Of a DNA stretch of 64,000 bases, positions 1-9,572 are shown piece by piece. Within the stretch, counting starts at the first letter, position 1; the number at the start of each line of letters is the position of its first letter. This DNA is from Corynebacterium uropygiale (GTDB lineage Bacteria; Actinomycetota; Actinomycetes; Mycobacteriales; Mycobacteriaceae): the NCBI RefSeq assembly GCF_021568315.1, contig NZ_JAKGSI010000002.1, forward strand, positions 310,001 through 374,000, written 5' to 3'. A model generated the notes under the pieces. The model saw only the letters and a list, made by a program, of their open reading frames with translations. It did no database searches and was not told the DNA's origin. The position numbers and the translations under genes are program-made.

Positions 1-1
1 T

Positions 2-769
2 TTCGACGCCTACCAGCCGAAGGACGCCAGCGGCACGCCCACGCCGGATGCCATCGGTGACTCGACGGTCTCCGAGTCCTGGGGCTCCACGATCACCGAT
101 CGCATGCTCCTCGCGGTGGGTGTGTTCCTCGTCCTCGTGTTCATCTACATCGCCCTGCGGCTGCAGCGGACGATGGCCATCGCCGGTATGCTCGCGCTGC
201 TCGTCGACGCGATCGTCATCTCCGGCTTCTACGCGCTGTGCGGTTTTGAGGTCTCCCCGGCCACCGTCATCGGCCTTCTCACGGTTTTGTCCTTCTCGAT
301 CTATGACACGGTCATCGTGTTCGACAAGGTCAATGAGAACACCGTGGGGCTCTTTGACTCGCATCGCCGGACCTTCGCCGAGCAGGCTAACCTGGCGGTG
401 AACCAGACCCTCATGCGTTCGATTTCTACGTCGGTGATTTCGGCTCTGCCGATTCTGGCGCTCATGATTGTTGCTGTCTGGCTGCTGGGGGTGGGCACGC
501 TGAAGGACCTCGCGCTCATTCAGCTCATCGGCGTCATCGAGGGCGTGTTCTCCTCGATCTTCCTCGCCACCCCGCTGCTCGTGGGGATGGAGGGACGCCG
601 GAAGAAGATCCGCCAGCACACCGCGGCCGTCGAGCGCGTCCGCCAGGGGCTGAGCCCCGAGGAGGACGCGGAGGCGGAGGGGGACGAGGCATCGTCTCGC
701 GGTAGCCGTCGTGTCGAGAGCCCGCAGAGGATCAACCCCGGCGCGAGCTGGCGACCCAACCGTTCATAG
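2..769 (+). CDS. secF: Protein translocase subunit SecF (5' end cut off)
   Basis: SecF is the membrane partner of SecD in the Sec export machinery and helps drive late steps of protein translocation. The reading frame is open from base 2, so the N-terminus lies upstream of the window; 255 residues are visible. They show the C-terminal transmembrane bundle of the SecD/SecF family, with hydrophobic segments starting at LLAVGVFLVLVFIYI and the family segment SIYDTVIVFDKVNEN. The last ~60 residues form a charged cytoplasmic tail. The lipoprotein gene follows after 10 bp, which suggests cotranscription. The only oddity is truncation by the window edge. Confidence 0.95.
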   Translation, partial: FDAYQPKDASGTPTPDAIGDSTVSESWGSTITDRMLLAVGVFLVLVFIYIALRLQRTMAIAGMLALLVDAIVISGFYALCGFEVSPATVIGLLTVLSFSIYDTVIVFDKVNENTVGLFDSHRRTFAEQANLAVNQTLMRSISTSVISALPILALMIVAVWLLGVGTLKDLALIQLIGVIEGVFSSIFLATPLLVGMEGRRKKIRQHTAAVERVRQGLSPEEDAEAEGDEASSRGSRRVESPQRINPGASWRPNRS

Positions 770-779
770 GAGCATCGTG

Positions 780-2369
780 ATGATGACTCTCCACCGCCGT
801 GTTCGCCGTGCTGCGCTCGCGGCGGTTCTTGTCTGTGGAATGGGTGTTGCGGGCTGTCAGAGCGGACCGGGTCATACCGGGGCGGACTATGACGGCGCGC
901 CTATTTACCTCACGCAGCGTCCGGCGCTCACCCTCAATGCGGCAAGCCTCGAGGGGGCCTCCTCGGATGCCGCGGTGCTGGCCGCGCGGATCTATCCCGG
1001 AGCCATGATCGCAGGCCCGGGTGGGCAGATGCTGCCCAATACGGATCTGGTCGGTGCCGAGCGCCTGCCTGGGGAGGACACCCGGATCCGCTACACCCTC
1101 AGCGAGGGGGCTACCTACTCCGATGGGCACCCCATGAGCTGTGATGATTATCTTCTCGCCGCGACGGCAGCCATGATGCCCGAGGCCTTCGGGTCGGTGG
1201 TCCCCGTGGCCTCCCACATCGCGGAGATACAGTGCGCGCCGGATGGCCGCACCACCGAGGTGAGCTTCGAGCCAAGTTATGGCCAGCGCTGGCAGCAGCT
1301 CTTCGGCCCCGGGACGGTGCTGCCCTTCCATACCATCGTCGCGCGGGCGGGGATGGACCCGGCGGAGGCGCGGGAGGCGCTCGTCGACGGGGACGCGGAG
1401 CGGCTCGCCCCGCTCATCGACGTCTGGCGCCACGGGTTTGACCCCACCCGTCCCGACCCGGAGCTCCAGGTGTCCAGCGGGCCCTATCGTCTCGCGGGGG
1501 TGAGCGCGCAGGGGGACCTGCACCTCGCGGTCAATGAGTACTATCCCGGGGACCGCCCCCACATCCCGGATGTTTATCTGCGTCCCGGCCGAGGGGATGT
1601 CGCGTCTCCGAATGAGGCGACGCCGGTGCTCGCCGACCTCGTCGATAAAGACCCGAGCGCCGTGTCCCGCGAGGATTCCGCGCCCCCGCTGCGAATCAAC
1701 CAGGAGGTGAGCGAGCGGACCGATTCCCTCGTCCTCGCCTCCGCGGGGGTGATGGAGGATCAGGAGGCGCGTCGGGCGCTTGCGAGCTGCGTCGATAGCG
1801 CTGCGGTGGCGAAAGCCTCCAGCGATGTCGCGGGCATGACCGTGCCGTGGGTAAGCACGAGGGTCACCGCCCCCTCCGATCCCACCTATGGCCGCGTGGG
1901 CGCTCAGGTGGATGCCGAGGCCCAGGGGCACCCGGAGGATACTGAGGCACTCCAGGGGCGGACCGTGCGCGTGGCGTACCTCGCCCCGCACACGCGTTAC
2001 CGGGCGATGGTCGAGGAGATGGCGCGCTCCTGCGCCGCGCAGGGCATCACGATCGAGGATGTGTCCTCCACAAAGACGACGATGGCTGACCTCGTCGGCG
2101 CCCATGGCGGCGAGGAGGGGTTTGTCGACGCCTACCTGCTGCCCGTCGACGGGGCGAGCTCCTATGACCTCGAGCCCGTGGAACCAGGCCATAAGAGCTC
2201 CGTGCTCCGCACTGAACAGGAATTATGGCGGAGCATCCCGACGATTCCGCTGGCTGCGGAACCCCGAAACATCGTGGCCGATCATCGGGTAGGTAACGTG
2301 GTGGTGTACACCGGGCCAGCTGGGATTGGTTGGAACATGGATCGGTGGCGTTCAGTGGATCATTCCTAA
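780..2369 (+). CDS. ABC-transporter family substrate-binding lipoprotein
   Basis: This is probably an extracytoplasmic solute-binding lipoprotein of the oligopeptide/nickel type (SBP family 5), 529 residues. The N-terminus has Arg residues, a hydrophobic stretch, and the lipobox VAGC near residue 24, so the mature protein should begin at that lipidated Cys. I chose ATG 780 because AGGAG at 768-772 is well spaced; ATG 783 and GTG 777 are alternatives. No permease or ATPase gene is adjacent. It sits between secF and apt, as in other corynebacteria, so its partner transporter and ligand cannot be inferred from context. Family assignment is good; the ligand is unknown. Confidence 0.8.
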   Translation: MMTLHRRVRRAALAAVLVCGMGVAGCQSGPGHTGADYDGAPIYLTQRPALTLNAASLEGASSDAAVLAARIYPGAMIAGPGGQMLPNTDLVGAERLPGEDTRIRYTLSEGATYSDGHPMSCDDYLLAATAAMMPEAFGSVVPVASHIAEIQCAPDGRTTEVSFEPSYGQRWQQLFGPGTVLPFHTIVARAGMDPAEAREALVDGDAERLAPLIDVWRHGFDPTRPDPELQVSSGPYRLAGVSAQGDLHLAVNEYYPGDRPHIPDVYLRPGRGDVASPNEATPVLADLVDKDPSAVSREDSAPPLRINQEVSERTDSLVLASAGVMEDQEARRALASCVDSAAVAKASSDVAGMTVPWVSTRVTAPSDPTYGRVGAQVDAEAQGHPEDTEALQGRTVRVAYLAPHTRYRAMVEEMARSCAAQGITIEDVSSTKTTMADLVGAHGGEEGFVDAYLLPVDGASSYDLEPVEPGHKSSVLRTEQELWRSIPTIPLAAEPRNIVADHRVGNVVVYTGPAGIGWNMDRWRSVDHS

Positions 2370-2387
2370 GGAAGAGGAAGAAACCTC

Positions 2388-2957
2388 GTGACTGAGAACA
2401 CCTACCGCGACGCGCGTCATGCCCTCGCAGAAAAGATGAGGTACGTTCAGGATTTTCCTGCCAAGGGAGTTCTCTTCGAAGACCTCACCCCCGTCCTCGC
2501 TGATGCTCACGCCTTCCACCTCATCATTGAGGAGCTTGCGGAGGCCGCGCGGGGCTTCGGCGCCGACATGATCGGTGGCCTCGACGCCCGGGGTTTCCTC
2601 CTTGGCTCTGCCGTCGCCCACCGCCTTGGCCTGGGGATTCTCGCCATCCGGAAGAAGGGGAAGCTGCCCCCGCCGGTCTATAGCCAGGAGTATTCGCTGG
2701 AATATGGCACCGCGGCGCTGGAAATCCCCGCGGAGGGAATCCCCCTCGAGGGGCGCAAGGTTGTGCTTGTCGACGATGTCCTCGCCATGGGGGGAACCTT
2801 GGTGGCAGCGAAGAAACTGATTGAGAACTGCGGGGCTAAAGTAGTAGGAAATGTCGTCGTCCTTGAGGTCGACGGCCTGGGTGGGCGAGAGAAGCTCGCC
2901 GACGCCCCGCTCGTCGTCATCAACGAAGATGAGGACCGCCCGCAGTCTGCGTCGTGA
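2388..2957 (+). CDS. apt: Adenine phosphoribosyltransferase
   Basis: Apt converts adenine and PRPP to AMP (purine salvage, cytoplasm). The 189-residue product carries the type I phosphoribosyltransferase signature [15 protein letters not shown] (residues ~124-138), where the two Asp residues and following loop bind PRPP. GTG 2388 is the start, preceded by the purine-rich stretch AAGGAAGAGGAAG. It lies 18 bp behind the lipoprotein gene and 42 bp before rel, the usual apt-rel pairing linking purine salvage with (p)ppGpp metabolism. Length and motif are standard. Confidence 0.95.
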   Translation: MTENTYRDARHALAEKMRYVQDFPAKGVLFEDLTPVLADAHAFHLIIEELAEAARGFGADMIGGLDARGFLLGSAVAHRLGLGILAIRKKGKLPPPVYSQEYSLEYGTAALEIPAEGIPLEGRKVVLVDDVLAMGGTLVAAKKLIENCGAKVVGNVVVLEVDGLGGREKLADAPLVVINEDEDRPQSAS

Positions 2958-2974
2958 GGGTGCCGCGCACCCTC
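2956..2974 (+). other. Hairpin between apt and rel
   Basis: GAGGGTGC (2956-2963) and GCACCCTC (2967-2974) form an 8-bp perfect stem with a CGC loop, beginning at the apt stop codon. There is no T-tract. It could be a processing or stability element between the two genes rather than an efficient terminator. Confidence 0.4.
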
Positions 2975-2999
2975 CTGAGAGGAAGGACGTGCTCGTCTC

Positions 3000-5279
3000 A
3001 TGAGTCAAGACCGTCATCGTCAACGTTCTTCGGTGGGGGTGCGCAGTATGTCTGCGCGGCTCGCGCGCTCGCTCACGGGGACGCGGGTAAAGATCAACCC
3101 GGTCCTTGACCCGCTGCTCAGCATCCACCGGGAGTTTCACCCCCGGGCGGATGCGGCCCTGTTGGAACGGGCGTACACGACGGCCGAGCGCCTGCACGAG
3201 GGGGTATTCCGCAAGTCGGGGGACCCGTATATCACCCATCCGCTAGCCGTCGCGACCATCGCGGCGGAGATCGGTATGGATACGACGACGCTTGTCGCGG
3301 CGCTGCTCCACGACACCGTGGAGGACACCGATTACACCCTTGAGCAGCTGACGGCGGACTTCGGGGAAGAGGTCGCCCGGCTTGTTGATGGGGTGACGAA
3401 GCTCGATAAGGTGGCGCTCGGCGCGGCGGCGGAGGCGGAGACGATTCGCAAGATGATCGTGGCGATGAGCCAGGATCCGCGCGTGCTCGTCATCAAGGTC
3501 GCGGATCGCCTGCACAACATGCGCACCATGCGTTTCCTCCCGCCGGAGAAGCAGGCGAAGAAGGCGCGGCAGACCCTCGAGGTCATCGCGCCGCTCGCGC
3601 ACCGCCTGGGCATGGCGAGCGTCAAGTGGGAACTGGAGGACCTGTCCTTCGCGATTCTCTACCCCAAAAAATATGACGAGATCGTCCGCCTCGTTGCTGA
3701 TCGCGCGCCCTCGCGGGATCGCTATCTGGCGGACATTATTGAGCAGGTGACGGCCTCCCTCAAGGAAAACAATATTCCGGCGGAGGTGCAGGGGCGGCCG
3801 AAGCATTATTGGTCGATTTATCAGAAGATGATCGTGAAGGGGAGAGATTTCGACGAGATCTTTGATCTCGTGGGCATCCGCATCCTCACCGATAGCGTCA
3901 ATAATTGCTACGCGGCGATCGGCGTGGTTCACGCCCTCTATAACGCCCTGCCCGGGCGCTTCAAGGACTATATTTCCTCCCCGCGTTTCGGTGTGTATCA
4001 GTCCCTGCATACCTCGGTGATGGTGCCGGGCGGGCGCCCGCTTGAGGTGCAGGTTCGTACCCACGAGATGCACTACAACGCGGAATTCGGGATCGCCGCG
4101 CATTGGCGCTACAAGGAGACCAAGGGCTCGCATTCGGGAGATAGCGCCGAGGTCGATCAGATGGCGTGGATGCGCCAGCTCCTCGACTGGCAGAAGGAAG
4201 CCGCGGATCCCAATGAGTTCCTCGACTCCCTCCGCTTCGACCTCACCGCTAAGCAGATTTTTGTCTTCACCCCCAAAGGCGATGTTATTAATCTTCCCGC
4301 TCGTTCAACCCCCGTGGACTTTGCCTATTCCGTCCACACGGAGGTGGGCCACCGCTGCATTGGGGCGAAGATTAATGGCAAACTCGTGGCTTTAGAAACG
4401 TTGCTCAAATCCGGGGACCGCGTGGAGATCTTTACCTCCAAGGACACCAACGCCGGCCCGAGTCGCGACTGGCAGAACTTCGTCGTCTCCCCGCGCGCAA
4501 AGGCGAAGATCCGCCAGTGGTTTGCCCGCGAGCGCCGCGAGGAGCACCTGGAGGCGGGGCGCGATGCCCTCGCCGCGGAGGTGCAGCGCGGCGGGCTGCC
4601 CATGCACCGCCTCTTCACCGCCCAGTCGATGAAGGCCGTCGCGACGGAGCTGCACTATGCCGACGTCGACGCCCTCTACACGGCCATCGGCTCAGGTGGG
4701 GTGTCCGCGCAGCACGTCGCCCACCGGCTCATGGCCATCTTCGGGGATCAGGACGATGCCGAGGATGAGCTCGTCGATCGCACTCCGCTCTCCGAGCTCG
4801 TCAATTCGCGGGCCCAGGCGCAGCAGAGTGACTCCGGCATCCTCGTCGAGGGAAGTCCCGACGTCATGGCCAAGCTCGCGAAGTGCTGCCAGCCCGTTCC
4901 CGGCGATGACATCTTCGGCTTCGTCACCCGCGGCGGGGGAGTGTCTGTCCACCGGACGGACTGCGCCAACGCGGCGAAGCTCCAGCAGGAGCCTGCTCGG
5001 ATCATCCGCGTGTCCTGGGCCTCTGCGGAGACGGGCGGCGCGTTCAACGCCACCCTGCAGATCGAGGCGCTGGATCGCAACGGTCTTCTCTTCGAGCTCA
5101 CCCGGGTGATCAACGATCTCAAGGTGCCGGTCACCGCGATGAATTCCCACGCCGCCGACGACCGCATCGCGACCATCCGCTTCACCTTCGCGGTCTCGGA
5201 CACGAAGCAGCTTGGCTCACTCATGACGACGCTGCGCAATACCGAAGGAGTCTTCGACGTCTACCGCGTGACGTCCTAG
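3000..5279 (+). CDS. rel: Bifunctional (p)ppGpp synthetase/hydrolase
   Basis: This long RelA/SpoT homologue makes and degrades (p)ppGpp, the stringent-response alarmone. Domains in its 759 residues: HD hydrolase ([14 protein letters not shown], then LLHDTVEDT at ~105-113), synthetase (~250-370, with [18 protein letters not shown] and [16 protein letters not shown]), TGS (~415-475, [14 protein letters not shown]), and a C-terminal ACT domain. Both catalytic sites look intact. ATG 3000 gives the length usual in corynebacteria; ATG 3048 (MSARLARSL) is a possible internal start. It lies downstream of apt and converges on the cyclophilin gene. Confidence 0.95.
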   Translation: MSQDRHRQRSSVGVRSMSARLARSLTGTRVKINPVLDPLLSIHREFHPRADAALLERAYTTAERLHEGVFRKSGDPYITHPLAVATIAAEIGMDTTTLVAALLHDTVEDTDYTLEQLTADFGEEVARLVDGVTKLDKVALGAAAEAETIRKMIVAMSQDPRVLVIKVADRLHNMRTMRFLPPEKQAKKARQTLEVIAPLAHRLGMASVKWELEDLSFAILYPKKYDEIVRLVADRAPSRDRYLADIIEQVTASLKENNIPAEVQGRPKHYWSIYQKMIVKGRDFDEIFDLVGIRILTDSVNNCYAAIGVVHALYNALPGRFKDYISSPRFGVYQSLHTSVMVPGGRPLEVQVRTHEMHYNAEFGIAAHWRYKETKGSHSGDSAEVDQMAWMRQLLDWQKEAADPNEFLDSLRFDLTAKQIFVFTPKGDVINLPARSTPVDFAYSVHTEVGHRCIGAKINGKLVALETLLKSGDRVEIFTSKDTNAGPSRDWQNFVVSPRAKAKIRQWFARERREEHLEAGRDALAAEVQRGGLPMHRLFTAQSMKAVATELHYADVDALYTAIGSGGVSAQHVAHRLMAIFGDQDDAEDELVDRTPLSELVNSRAQAQQSDSGILVEGSPDVMAKLAKCCQPVPGDDIFGFVTRGGGVSVHRTDCANAAKLQQEPARIIRVSWASAETGGAFNATLQIEALDRNGLLFELTRVINDLKVPVTAMNSHAADDRIATIRFTFAVSDTKQLGSLMTTLRNTEGVFDVYRVTS

Positions 5280-5340
5280 GGGGTCGCCGCGGCGCAGCGC
5301 GGTGTCGCCGCGCCGTGGCGCGCCTGAGACGGACGGAAAA

Positions 5341-5380
5341 GCCCCGCCCCGGCCTCCACGGAGGGAGACCAGGGCGGGGC
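5341..5380. terminator. Hairpin between convergent rel and cyclophilin genes
   Basis: GCCCCGCCC (5341-5349) pairs with GGGCGGGGC (5372-5380) around a 22-nt loop. An AAAA run precedes it, so the minus-strand transcript would read TTTT after the stem; on the plus side only GTTCTCG follows. It could terminate both convergent genes, and better in the minus direction. Confidence 0.6.
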
Positions 5381-5405
5381 GTTCTCGTGCTCGACTCTGC
5401 CAGCG

Positions 5406-6224
5406 CTACTTCACGGTGGCGGAGTCGATGTGGACCTCCTCGGCGGGTTCCCCGTCGCTGGAGCCGTCCTTGGTGCCCTTCTCCGCGATGGCGTCGAGGG
5501 TCTTCAGGCCCTCGTCGTCGACGGTGCCCACGTAGGTGTACTCCGGGGGCAGGGGGCTGTCCTGGTAGTTGAGGAAGAACTGGGAGCCGTTGGTGTTCTT
5601 CCCGGACTTCGCGATCGCGATGGAGCCGCGCGGGTAGATCACGCTCTGCTGAGTGCTGGCCTTGGCGTCACCGGTGGGGTACTCCTCGTCGTAGCGGAAG
5701 CCGGGCCCGCCTGTGCCATCACCCTTGGGGTCACCGCACTGGAGGACGTGGATGCCCTCGGTGGTGAGGCGGTGGCAGATGGTGTTGTCGTAGAACTTCT
5801 CCTGAGCCAGGTGGCTAAGCGCGTTGACGGCGCAGGGGCTCACGCTGCGATCGAGGTTCATCCCGATGGAGCCTTGCGTGGTGGCGAGGGTGAGAGTGGC
5901 GGTGCCCTTCGTCGAGATATCCGAGCCCTGAGGCAGGCTCACCTTTTTTGCGGAGGTGCCGGCCTCGTTGTAGGTGCACGTGACGGTGTCCGGGAGGGTA
6001 TCGGCGCGCTCTCCAGTGAGGACCGAGCCATCGCTCGAGGCCTCAGTTTGGGAGTCATCCTCCCGGGAGGCGAAGTACCAGATGCCTCCGGCGATGATGA
6101 CGATGGCCACGAGCGCCAGGGCGGCGACCTTGAAGGGGCCGGACTTCTCCGCGCGATCGCGCGCGTTGAGTTCCTTCTCCAGCTTCTTGAGCGCGTCCTC
6201 GCCGCGCTCCTTGTTGCTGCTCAC
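5406..6224 (-). CDS. Membrane-anchored cyclophilin-type peptidyl-prolyl isomerase
   Basis: This protein catalyses cis-trans isomerisation of proline peptide bonds, probably outside the membrane. The 272 residues comprise a charged N-terminus, one membrane segment (FKVAALALVAIVIIAGGIWY, ~30-50), an acidic linker, and a cyclophilin domain (~100-265) with FYDNTICHRLTTEG, GTGGPGFRYDEEYP and GSQFFLNYQD. The usual catalytic FHR is replaced by CHR. I chose GTG at 6224 (MSSNKERGED) because AGGAAG precedes it; the open frame runs further upstream without family similarity. It converges on rel and diverges from tpx. Confidence 0.88.
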   Translation of the reverse strand: MSSNKERGEDALKKLEKELNARDRAEKSGPFKVAALALVAIVIIAGGIWYFASREDDSQTEASSDGSVLTGERADTLPDTVTCTYNEAGTSAKKVSLPQGSDISTKGTATLTLATTQGSIGMNLDRSVSPCAVNALSHLAQEKFYDNTICHRLTTEGIHVLQCGDPKGDGTGGPGFRYDEEYPTGDAKASTQQSVIYPRGSIAIAKSGKNTNGSQFFLNYQDSPLPPEYTYVGTVDDEGLKTLDAIAEKGTKDGSSDGEPAEEVHIDSATVK

Positions 6225-6314
6225 TGAGTTGTTCTTCCTTCCCACGTTGGGTCCGGGCAGGGGCAGGCTCACCGATGGGCTCGCTTGGCCCGGGGGAATT
6301 GCGTGATCGTGGAC

Positions 6315-6320
6315 AGTGTA
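6315..6320 (-). promoter_or_regulatory. -10 element for the cyclophilin gene
   Basis: TACACT read on the minus strand matches the corynebacterial TANNNT -10 consensus. It would start a transcript near 6308, leaving a leader of about 85 nt before the GTG at 6224. Confidence 0.4.
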
Positions 6321-6385
6321 CCCGCCGGGGATGAGCGGCTGGTCCTGGCTCGCGGTGCAGGCCCGCACGCGGGCGCTGCTTTGGC

Positions 6386-6391
6386 TATGGT
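6386..6391 (+). promoter_or_regulatory. -10 element of tpx, leaderless type
   Basis: TATGGT is followed by exactly 7 nt and then ATG 6399, so the predicted transcription start is the start codon itself. The perfect inverted repeat GCCCGC-AC-GCGGGC at 6361-6374 falls where the -35 region should be and could be an operator. Confidence 0.55.
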
Positions 6392-6398
6392 GGGGCGC

Positions 6399-6896
6399 AT
6401 GGCTTCGACACATTTCCAAGGAAACGACACGACAACGAGCGGCGAACTCCCGGAGAAGGGCGCCCAGGCGCCGGACTTTCAGCTGGTGGGCGCCGATTTA
6501 GCGGAACTCTCCCTCAGCGATTTCGCGGGCAAGAACATCGTACTCAACATCTTCCCCTCCGTGGACACCGGCGTGTGCGCGGCGTCGGTGCGTGAGTTCA
6601 ATGAGCGCGCCGCCGCCGCGGAGAACACCGTGGTGCTCTGCGTCTCCCACGACCTTCCCTTCGCCCTGGGGCGCTTCTGTGCCGCCGAGGGCATCGAGAA
6701 CGTCACGGTAGCCTCTGCCTTCCGTTCGTCCTTCGGCAAGGACTACGGCGTGGTGCTGGAGGATTCCCCGCTCAAGGGGCTGCTGGCACGCTGCGTCGTG
6801 GTGATCAGCCCCGAGGGGACGGTGGCCTACACCCAGCTCGTCGACGAAATCACCACGGAACCGGACTACGACGCCGCGCTGGCCGCTCTCCAGTAG
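6399..6896 (+). CDS. tpx: Thiol peroxidase
   Basis: Tpx is an atypical 2-Cys peroxiredoxin that reduces hydroperoxides with thioredoxin as donor. The 165-residue product closely follows the family: HFQGN at the start, [18 protein letters not shown] with the peroxidatic Cys, [11 protein letters not shown] with the resolving Cys, and the near-invariant end [19 protein letters not shown] 6399 ([10 protein letters not shown]) matches the family N-terminus; an in-frame ATG at 6387 lies inside the -10 hexamer. No clear ribosome-binding site precedes it, consistent with leaderless translation. It stands alone, divergent from the cyclophilin gene. Confidence 0.95.
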   Translation: MASTHFQGNDTTTSGELPEKGAQAPDFQLVGADLAELSLSDFAGKNIVLNIFPSVDTGVCAASVREFNERAAAAENTVVLCVSHDLPFALGRFCAAEGIENVTVASAFRSSFGKDYGVVLEDSPLKGLLARCVVVISPEGTVAYTQLVDEITTEPDYDAALAALQ

Positions 6897-6978
6897 GAGA
6901 TCTCCAGCAGCAGGTGGGAGACAGCGGGGGACACGGGGGGAGCCCCGTTCCCGCGGGGATTGAGAGGGGGAAGCCCAG

Positions 6979-7009
6979 GGGAGGGCAGACGCGTCGGCCC
7001 TGCCCTCCC
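6979..7009 (+). terminator. Hairpin after tpx, overlapping the pepN promoter region
   Basis: GGGAGGGCAG (6979-6988) and CTGCCCTCCC (7000-7009) form a 10-bp perfect stem with an 11-nt loop. There is no T-tract. It ends 5 bp before the pepN -10, so it covers the pepN -35 region and may act as an operator instead of, or as well as, a terminator. Confidence 0.45.
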
Positions 7010-7014
7010 GGGGC

Positions 7015-7020
7015 TATGGT
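7015..7020 (+). promoter_or_regulatory. -10 element of pepN, leaderless type
   Basis: TATGGT is followed by 7 nt and then ATG 7028. The surrounding GGCTATGGTGG is the same as at tpx. Confidence 0.55.
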
Positions 7021-7027
7021 GGCAACT

Positions 7028-9562
7028 ATGAGTGAGAGCACCATCACGCGGCAGACCTGCCGTGAGCGTTCCCGAGTCGTGCGCGATCCCCACGTTGACC
7101 TGGCCCTCGACGTGTCGAGGGCGGGCTCGGGGGCTGAGACGCTGAGCGTGGAGGCCACGTGGACCTTCCGGAGCGAGGCCACGCAGACGCACCTGGACTA
7201 CCTGGGCGAGGTCCTCAGCATCCAGATCAACGGCGTGGAGCGTGACCCGGAGGCCTGCGCTTCGGAGGGGATCATCCGGATCGACGGCCTCGAGCCGGGG
7301 GAGCAGGCGAGGGTGAAGATCCTCGGCGCGTCCCGCTACTCGCGCACCGGCCAGGGCCTCCACCGCTTCGTCGATGGGGAGGACACCTATCTCTACTCGC
7401 ACTGCGAGCCCTCGGATGCGCGGCGCATCTTCCCCTGCTTCGAGCAGCCGGACATCAAGTCCCGGGTGCGGGTGAGCCTCGTCGTTCCGAGCGGATGGAA
7501 AGCCTTCTCCCTGGGTAACCCGGAGAAGGAGGAGGAGCTCGACGGCGGGCGCCGCCGCGTCACCTTCTCTCTCACGCCGCCGGTCTCGAGCTACCTCACG
7601 GCTTTTGCCGCCGGGCCGTACGTCGGCGAATCGACGACGTGGACGGATCCCCGGACGGGCGTCACCCACGACGTTGGCGTGTGGTGCCGGAAGGCGATGC
7701 GGGAATTCCTCGATGCGGAGGATTTCCTCGCGATGACCACACGCGGGCTCAGCTGGTTCTGCGACCTCTTCGATTCCCCCTTCCCGTGGCTGCGCTATGA
7801 CAGCATCCTCGTGCCGGAGTACAACCTGGGCGCCATGGAGAATCCCGGGCTCGTGACCTTCGCGGAGAAGTACATCTTCCGCGATCAGCCCACGGACGCT
7901 GAGCGCGCCGCCCGGGCCAACACCCTCCTCCACGAGATGAGCCACATGTGGTTCGGCGACGAGGTCACACCAGAATGGTGGGATGACCTGTGGCTGAAGG
8001 AATCCTTCGCCGAGTACATGGGGGCCGCCGCGAGCGTGGCTACCACCGCGCACACGGACGCGTGGGTGAATTTCGCCGGCCGGCGCACCGCATGGGCCAT
8101 CGAGCAGGACGAGCTGCCCACCACGCACCCCATCGCCGCGGACATCCCGGACGTGGACGCCGCCCGCCAGAACTTCGACGGCATCACCTATGCCAAGGGG
8201 GCCGCCGTGCTCCGGCAGCTCGTCCACTTCGTCGGCGAGGACGTCTTCACCGACGCCACCCGACGCTACTTCCGGGCACACGCCTACGAGACGGCCACCT
8301 TCCAGGACTACATCGCTGAGCTCAGCGCCGCGAGCGGCCGCGACCTCAGCGAATGGGTGTGCCTCTGGCTGCAGACGAGCGGCGTGGACATGATCTCGGT
8401 CGAAAGGGAGGGCTCGTGCCTGCGGCTGCGGACGCTGGAACGTCCCGCCCGCCCCCACCGCGTGGACATCGGGCTCTTCGAGGTGAAAGGCGGCGTGCTG
8501 AGCCGTCGAGCCACCCTCGACGTCGAGCTCCACGGGGAGGAGAACAGCGTCGACACCGGCCTGCCGCCTGAGGAGCTGGCGGAACTCCTGGTCCTCGTCA
8601 ACGACCACGCCCACTCCTACTGCCTCGCCAGCCTCGACGCGCGCAGCCTCAGCCTCATTGACCAGTACCTTTCCACCCTCGACGACGCCCTCAGCCGCAC
8701 CGTCATCTGGCAGCAGCTGTGGAACCTCGTTCGGCGTGGGGAGTTGCCGCCCGAGCACTTCGTCAACCTCGTGAGCATCCACGCCTGGGCCGAGCGCAAT
8801 GCGACGACGCTGGGAACCATCCTCGACCAGGCGGAGCAGTGCGTTGAGCACTACACCCCGGCGGCCCAGCGCCCGAAGGCCAGGCGCCGCCTCGCGACCA
8901 ACCTCCAGAGCCTGCTCACCGACGCCGAGGCCGGCTCCGATGAGCAGCGGATCCTCCTTGGCGCCGCGATCCGCGCCTGGGGAGCCGCCGACGACAAGGA
9001 CTCCGGCCCCACCCTGCGCTCCTACCTTCACTCGGAGGTCCTGCCTGGCCTCGAGCTGGGCCCGACGCTGCGCTGGAACATCCTCTGCGCCCTGCGAAGC
9101 CTCGGCCTCATGGGGGAGGAAGAGCTGGCGGAGGAGCACGCCCGGGACAACACGCTCACCGGCGCCGTGCGCTTCTTTGAAGCCACGTACTCCGCGCCCG
9201 GACGGCGCGCTGCCTTGCTGGAGAAGCTCCTCACCCCCGGGGAGCTGAGCAACGATGAGGTGCGCGCCGGGCTGGCTGCGTGGAACCGGCCGGGGGAGGC
9301 CGCCGGGAAGGAACGCGCGGAGCTTCTTGGCGTCGAGACCTACCTTGACTCTGTAGAGGAGTGGTGGGCGAAATACCCCATGGAGATGTCCACGCGGCTC
9401 ATCGCGGGGCTCATTCCGGCTGCGGACCTCGAGGGGGCGGAGGCCATCCAGCGGTGGCTGGAGGAGCGCCCGGATTTGCCGGGTGGGCTTCGCCGGACTC
9501 TCGTGGAAAGCGCTGATCGGGTGCGCCGGGCGGCGGAGATCTGCGCCCGACAGGAGAAGTGA
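7028..9562 (+). CDS. pepN: Aminopeptidase N (M1 family)
   Basis: PepN is a zinc aminopeptidase that removes N-terminal residues from peptides in the cytoplasm. Its 844 residues are the usual actinobacterial length. The exopeptidase motif GAMEN begins near residue 268. The zinc site is HEMSH (302-306) with the third ligand Glu in LKESFAEY (~325), giving the HExxH-x18-E spacing of the M1 family. ATG 7028 (MSESTITRQ) was chosen because it directly follows the promoter; the frame extends upstream to 6914 without family similarity. The MBL-fold gene follows after 10 bp. Confidence 0.95.
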   Translation: MSESTITRQTCRERSRVVRDPHVDLALDVSRAGSGAETLSVEATWTFRSEATQTHLDYLGEVLSIQINGVERDPEACASEGIIRIDGLEPGEQARVKILGASRYSRTGQGLHRFVDGEDTYLYSHCEPSDARRIFPCFEQPDIKSRVRVSLVVPSGWKAFSLGNPEKEEELDGGRRRVTFSLTPPVSSYLTAFAAGPYVGESTTWTDPRTGVTHDVGVWCRKAMREFLDAEDFLAMTTRGLSWFCDLFDSPFPWLRYDSILVPEYNLGAMENPGLVTFAEKYIFRDQPTDAERAARANTLLHEMSHMWFGDEVTPEWWDDLWLKESFAEYMGAAASVATTAHTDAWVNFAGRRTAWAIEQDELPTTHPIAADIPDVDAARQNFDGITYAKGAAVLRQLVHFVGEDVFTDATRRYFRAHAYETATFQDYIAELSAASGRDLSEWVCLWLQTSGVDMISVEREGSCLRLRTLERPARPHRVDIGLFEVKGGVLSRRATLDVELHGEENSVDTGLPPEELAELLVLVNDHAHSYCLASLDARSLSLIDQYLSTLDDALSRTVIWQQLWNLVRRGELPPEHFVNLVSIHAWAERNATTLGTILDQAEQCVEHYTPAAQRPKARRRLATNLQSLLTDAEAGSDEQRILLGAAIRAWGAADDKDSGPTLRSYLHSEVLPGLELGPTLRWNILCALRSLGLMGEEELAEEHARDNTLTGAVRFFEATYSAPGRRAALLEKLLTPGELSNDEVRAGLAAWNRPGEAAGKERAELLGVETYLDSVEEWWAKYPMEMSTRLIAGLIPAADLEGAEAIQRWLEERPDLPGGLRRTLVESADRVRRAAEICARQEK

Positions 9563-9572
9563 GGAGGAGAGG

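Noticed and set aside
6866..9139. Long open frame on the minus strand opposite pepN (and similar ones opposite the lipoprotein, carB, alaS, rsmB, uvrC)
   Set aside because: These are antisense shadows typical of high-GC DNA: low-complexity, Arg/Gly/His-rich translations without recognisable domains, lying opposite clear conserved genes.
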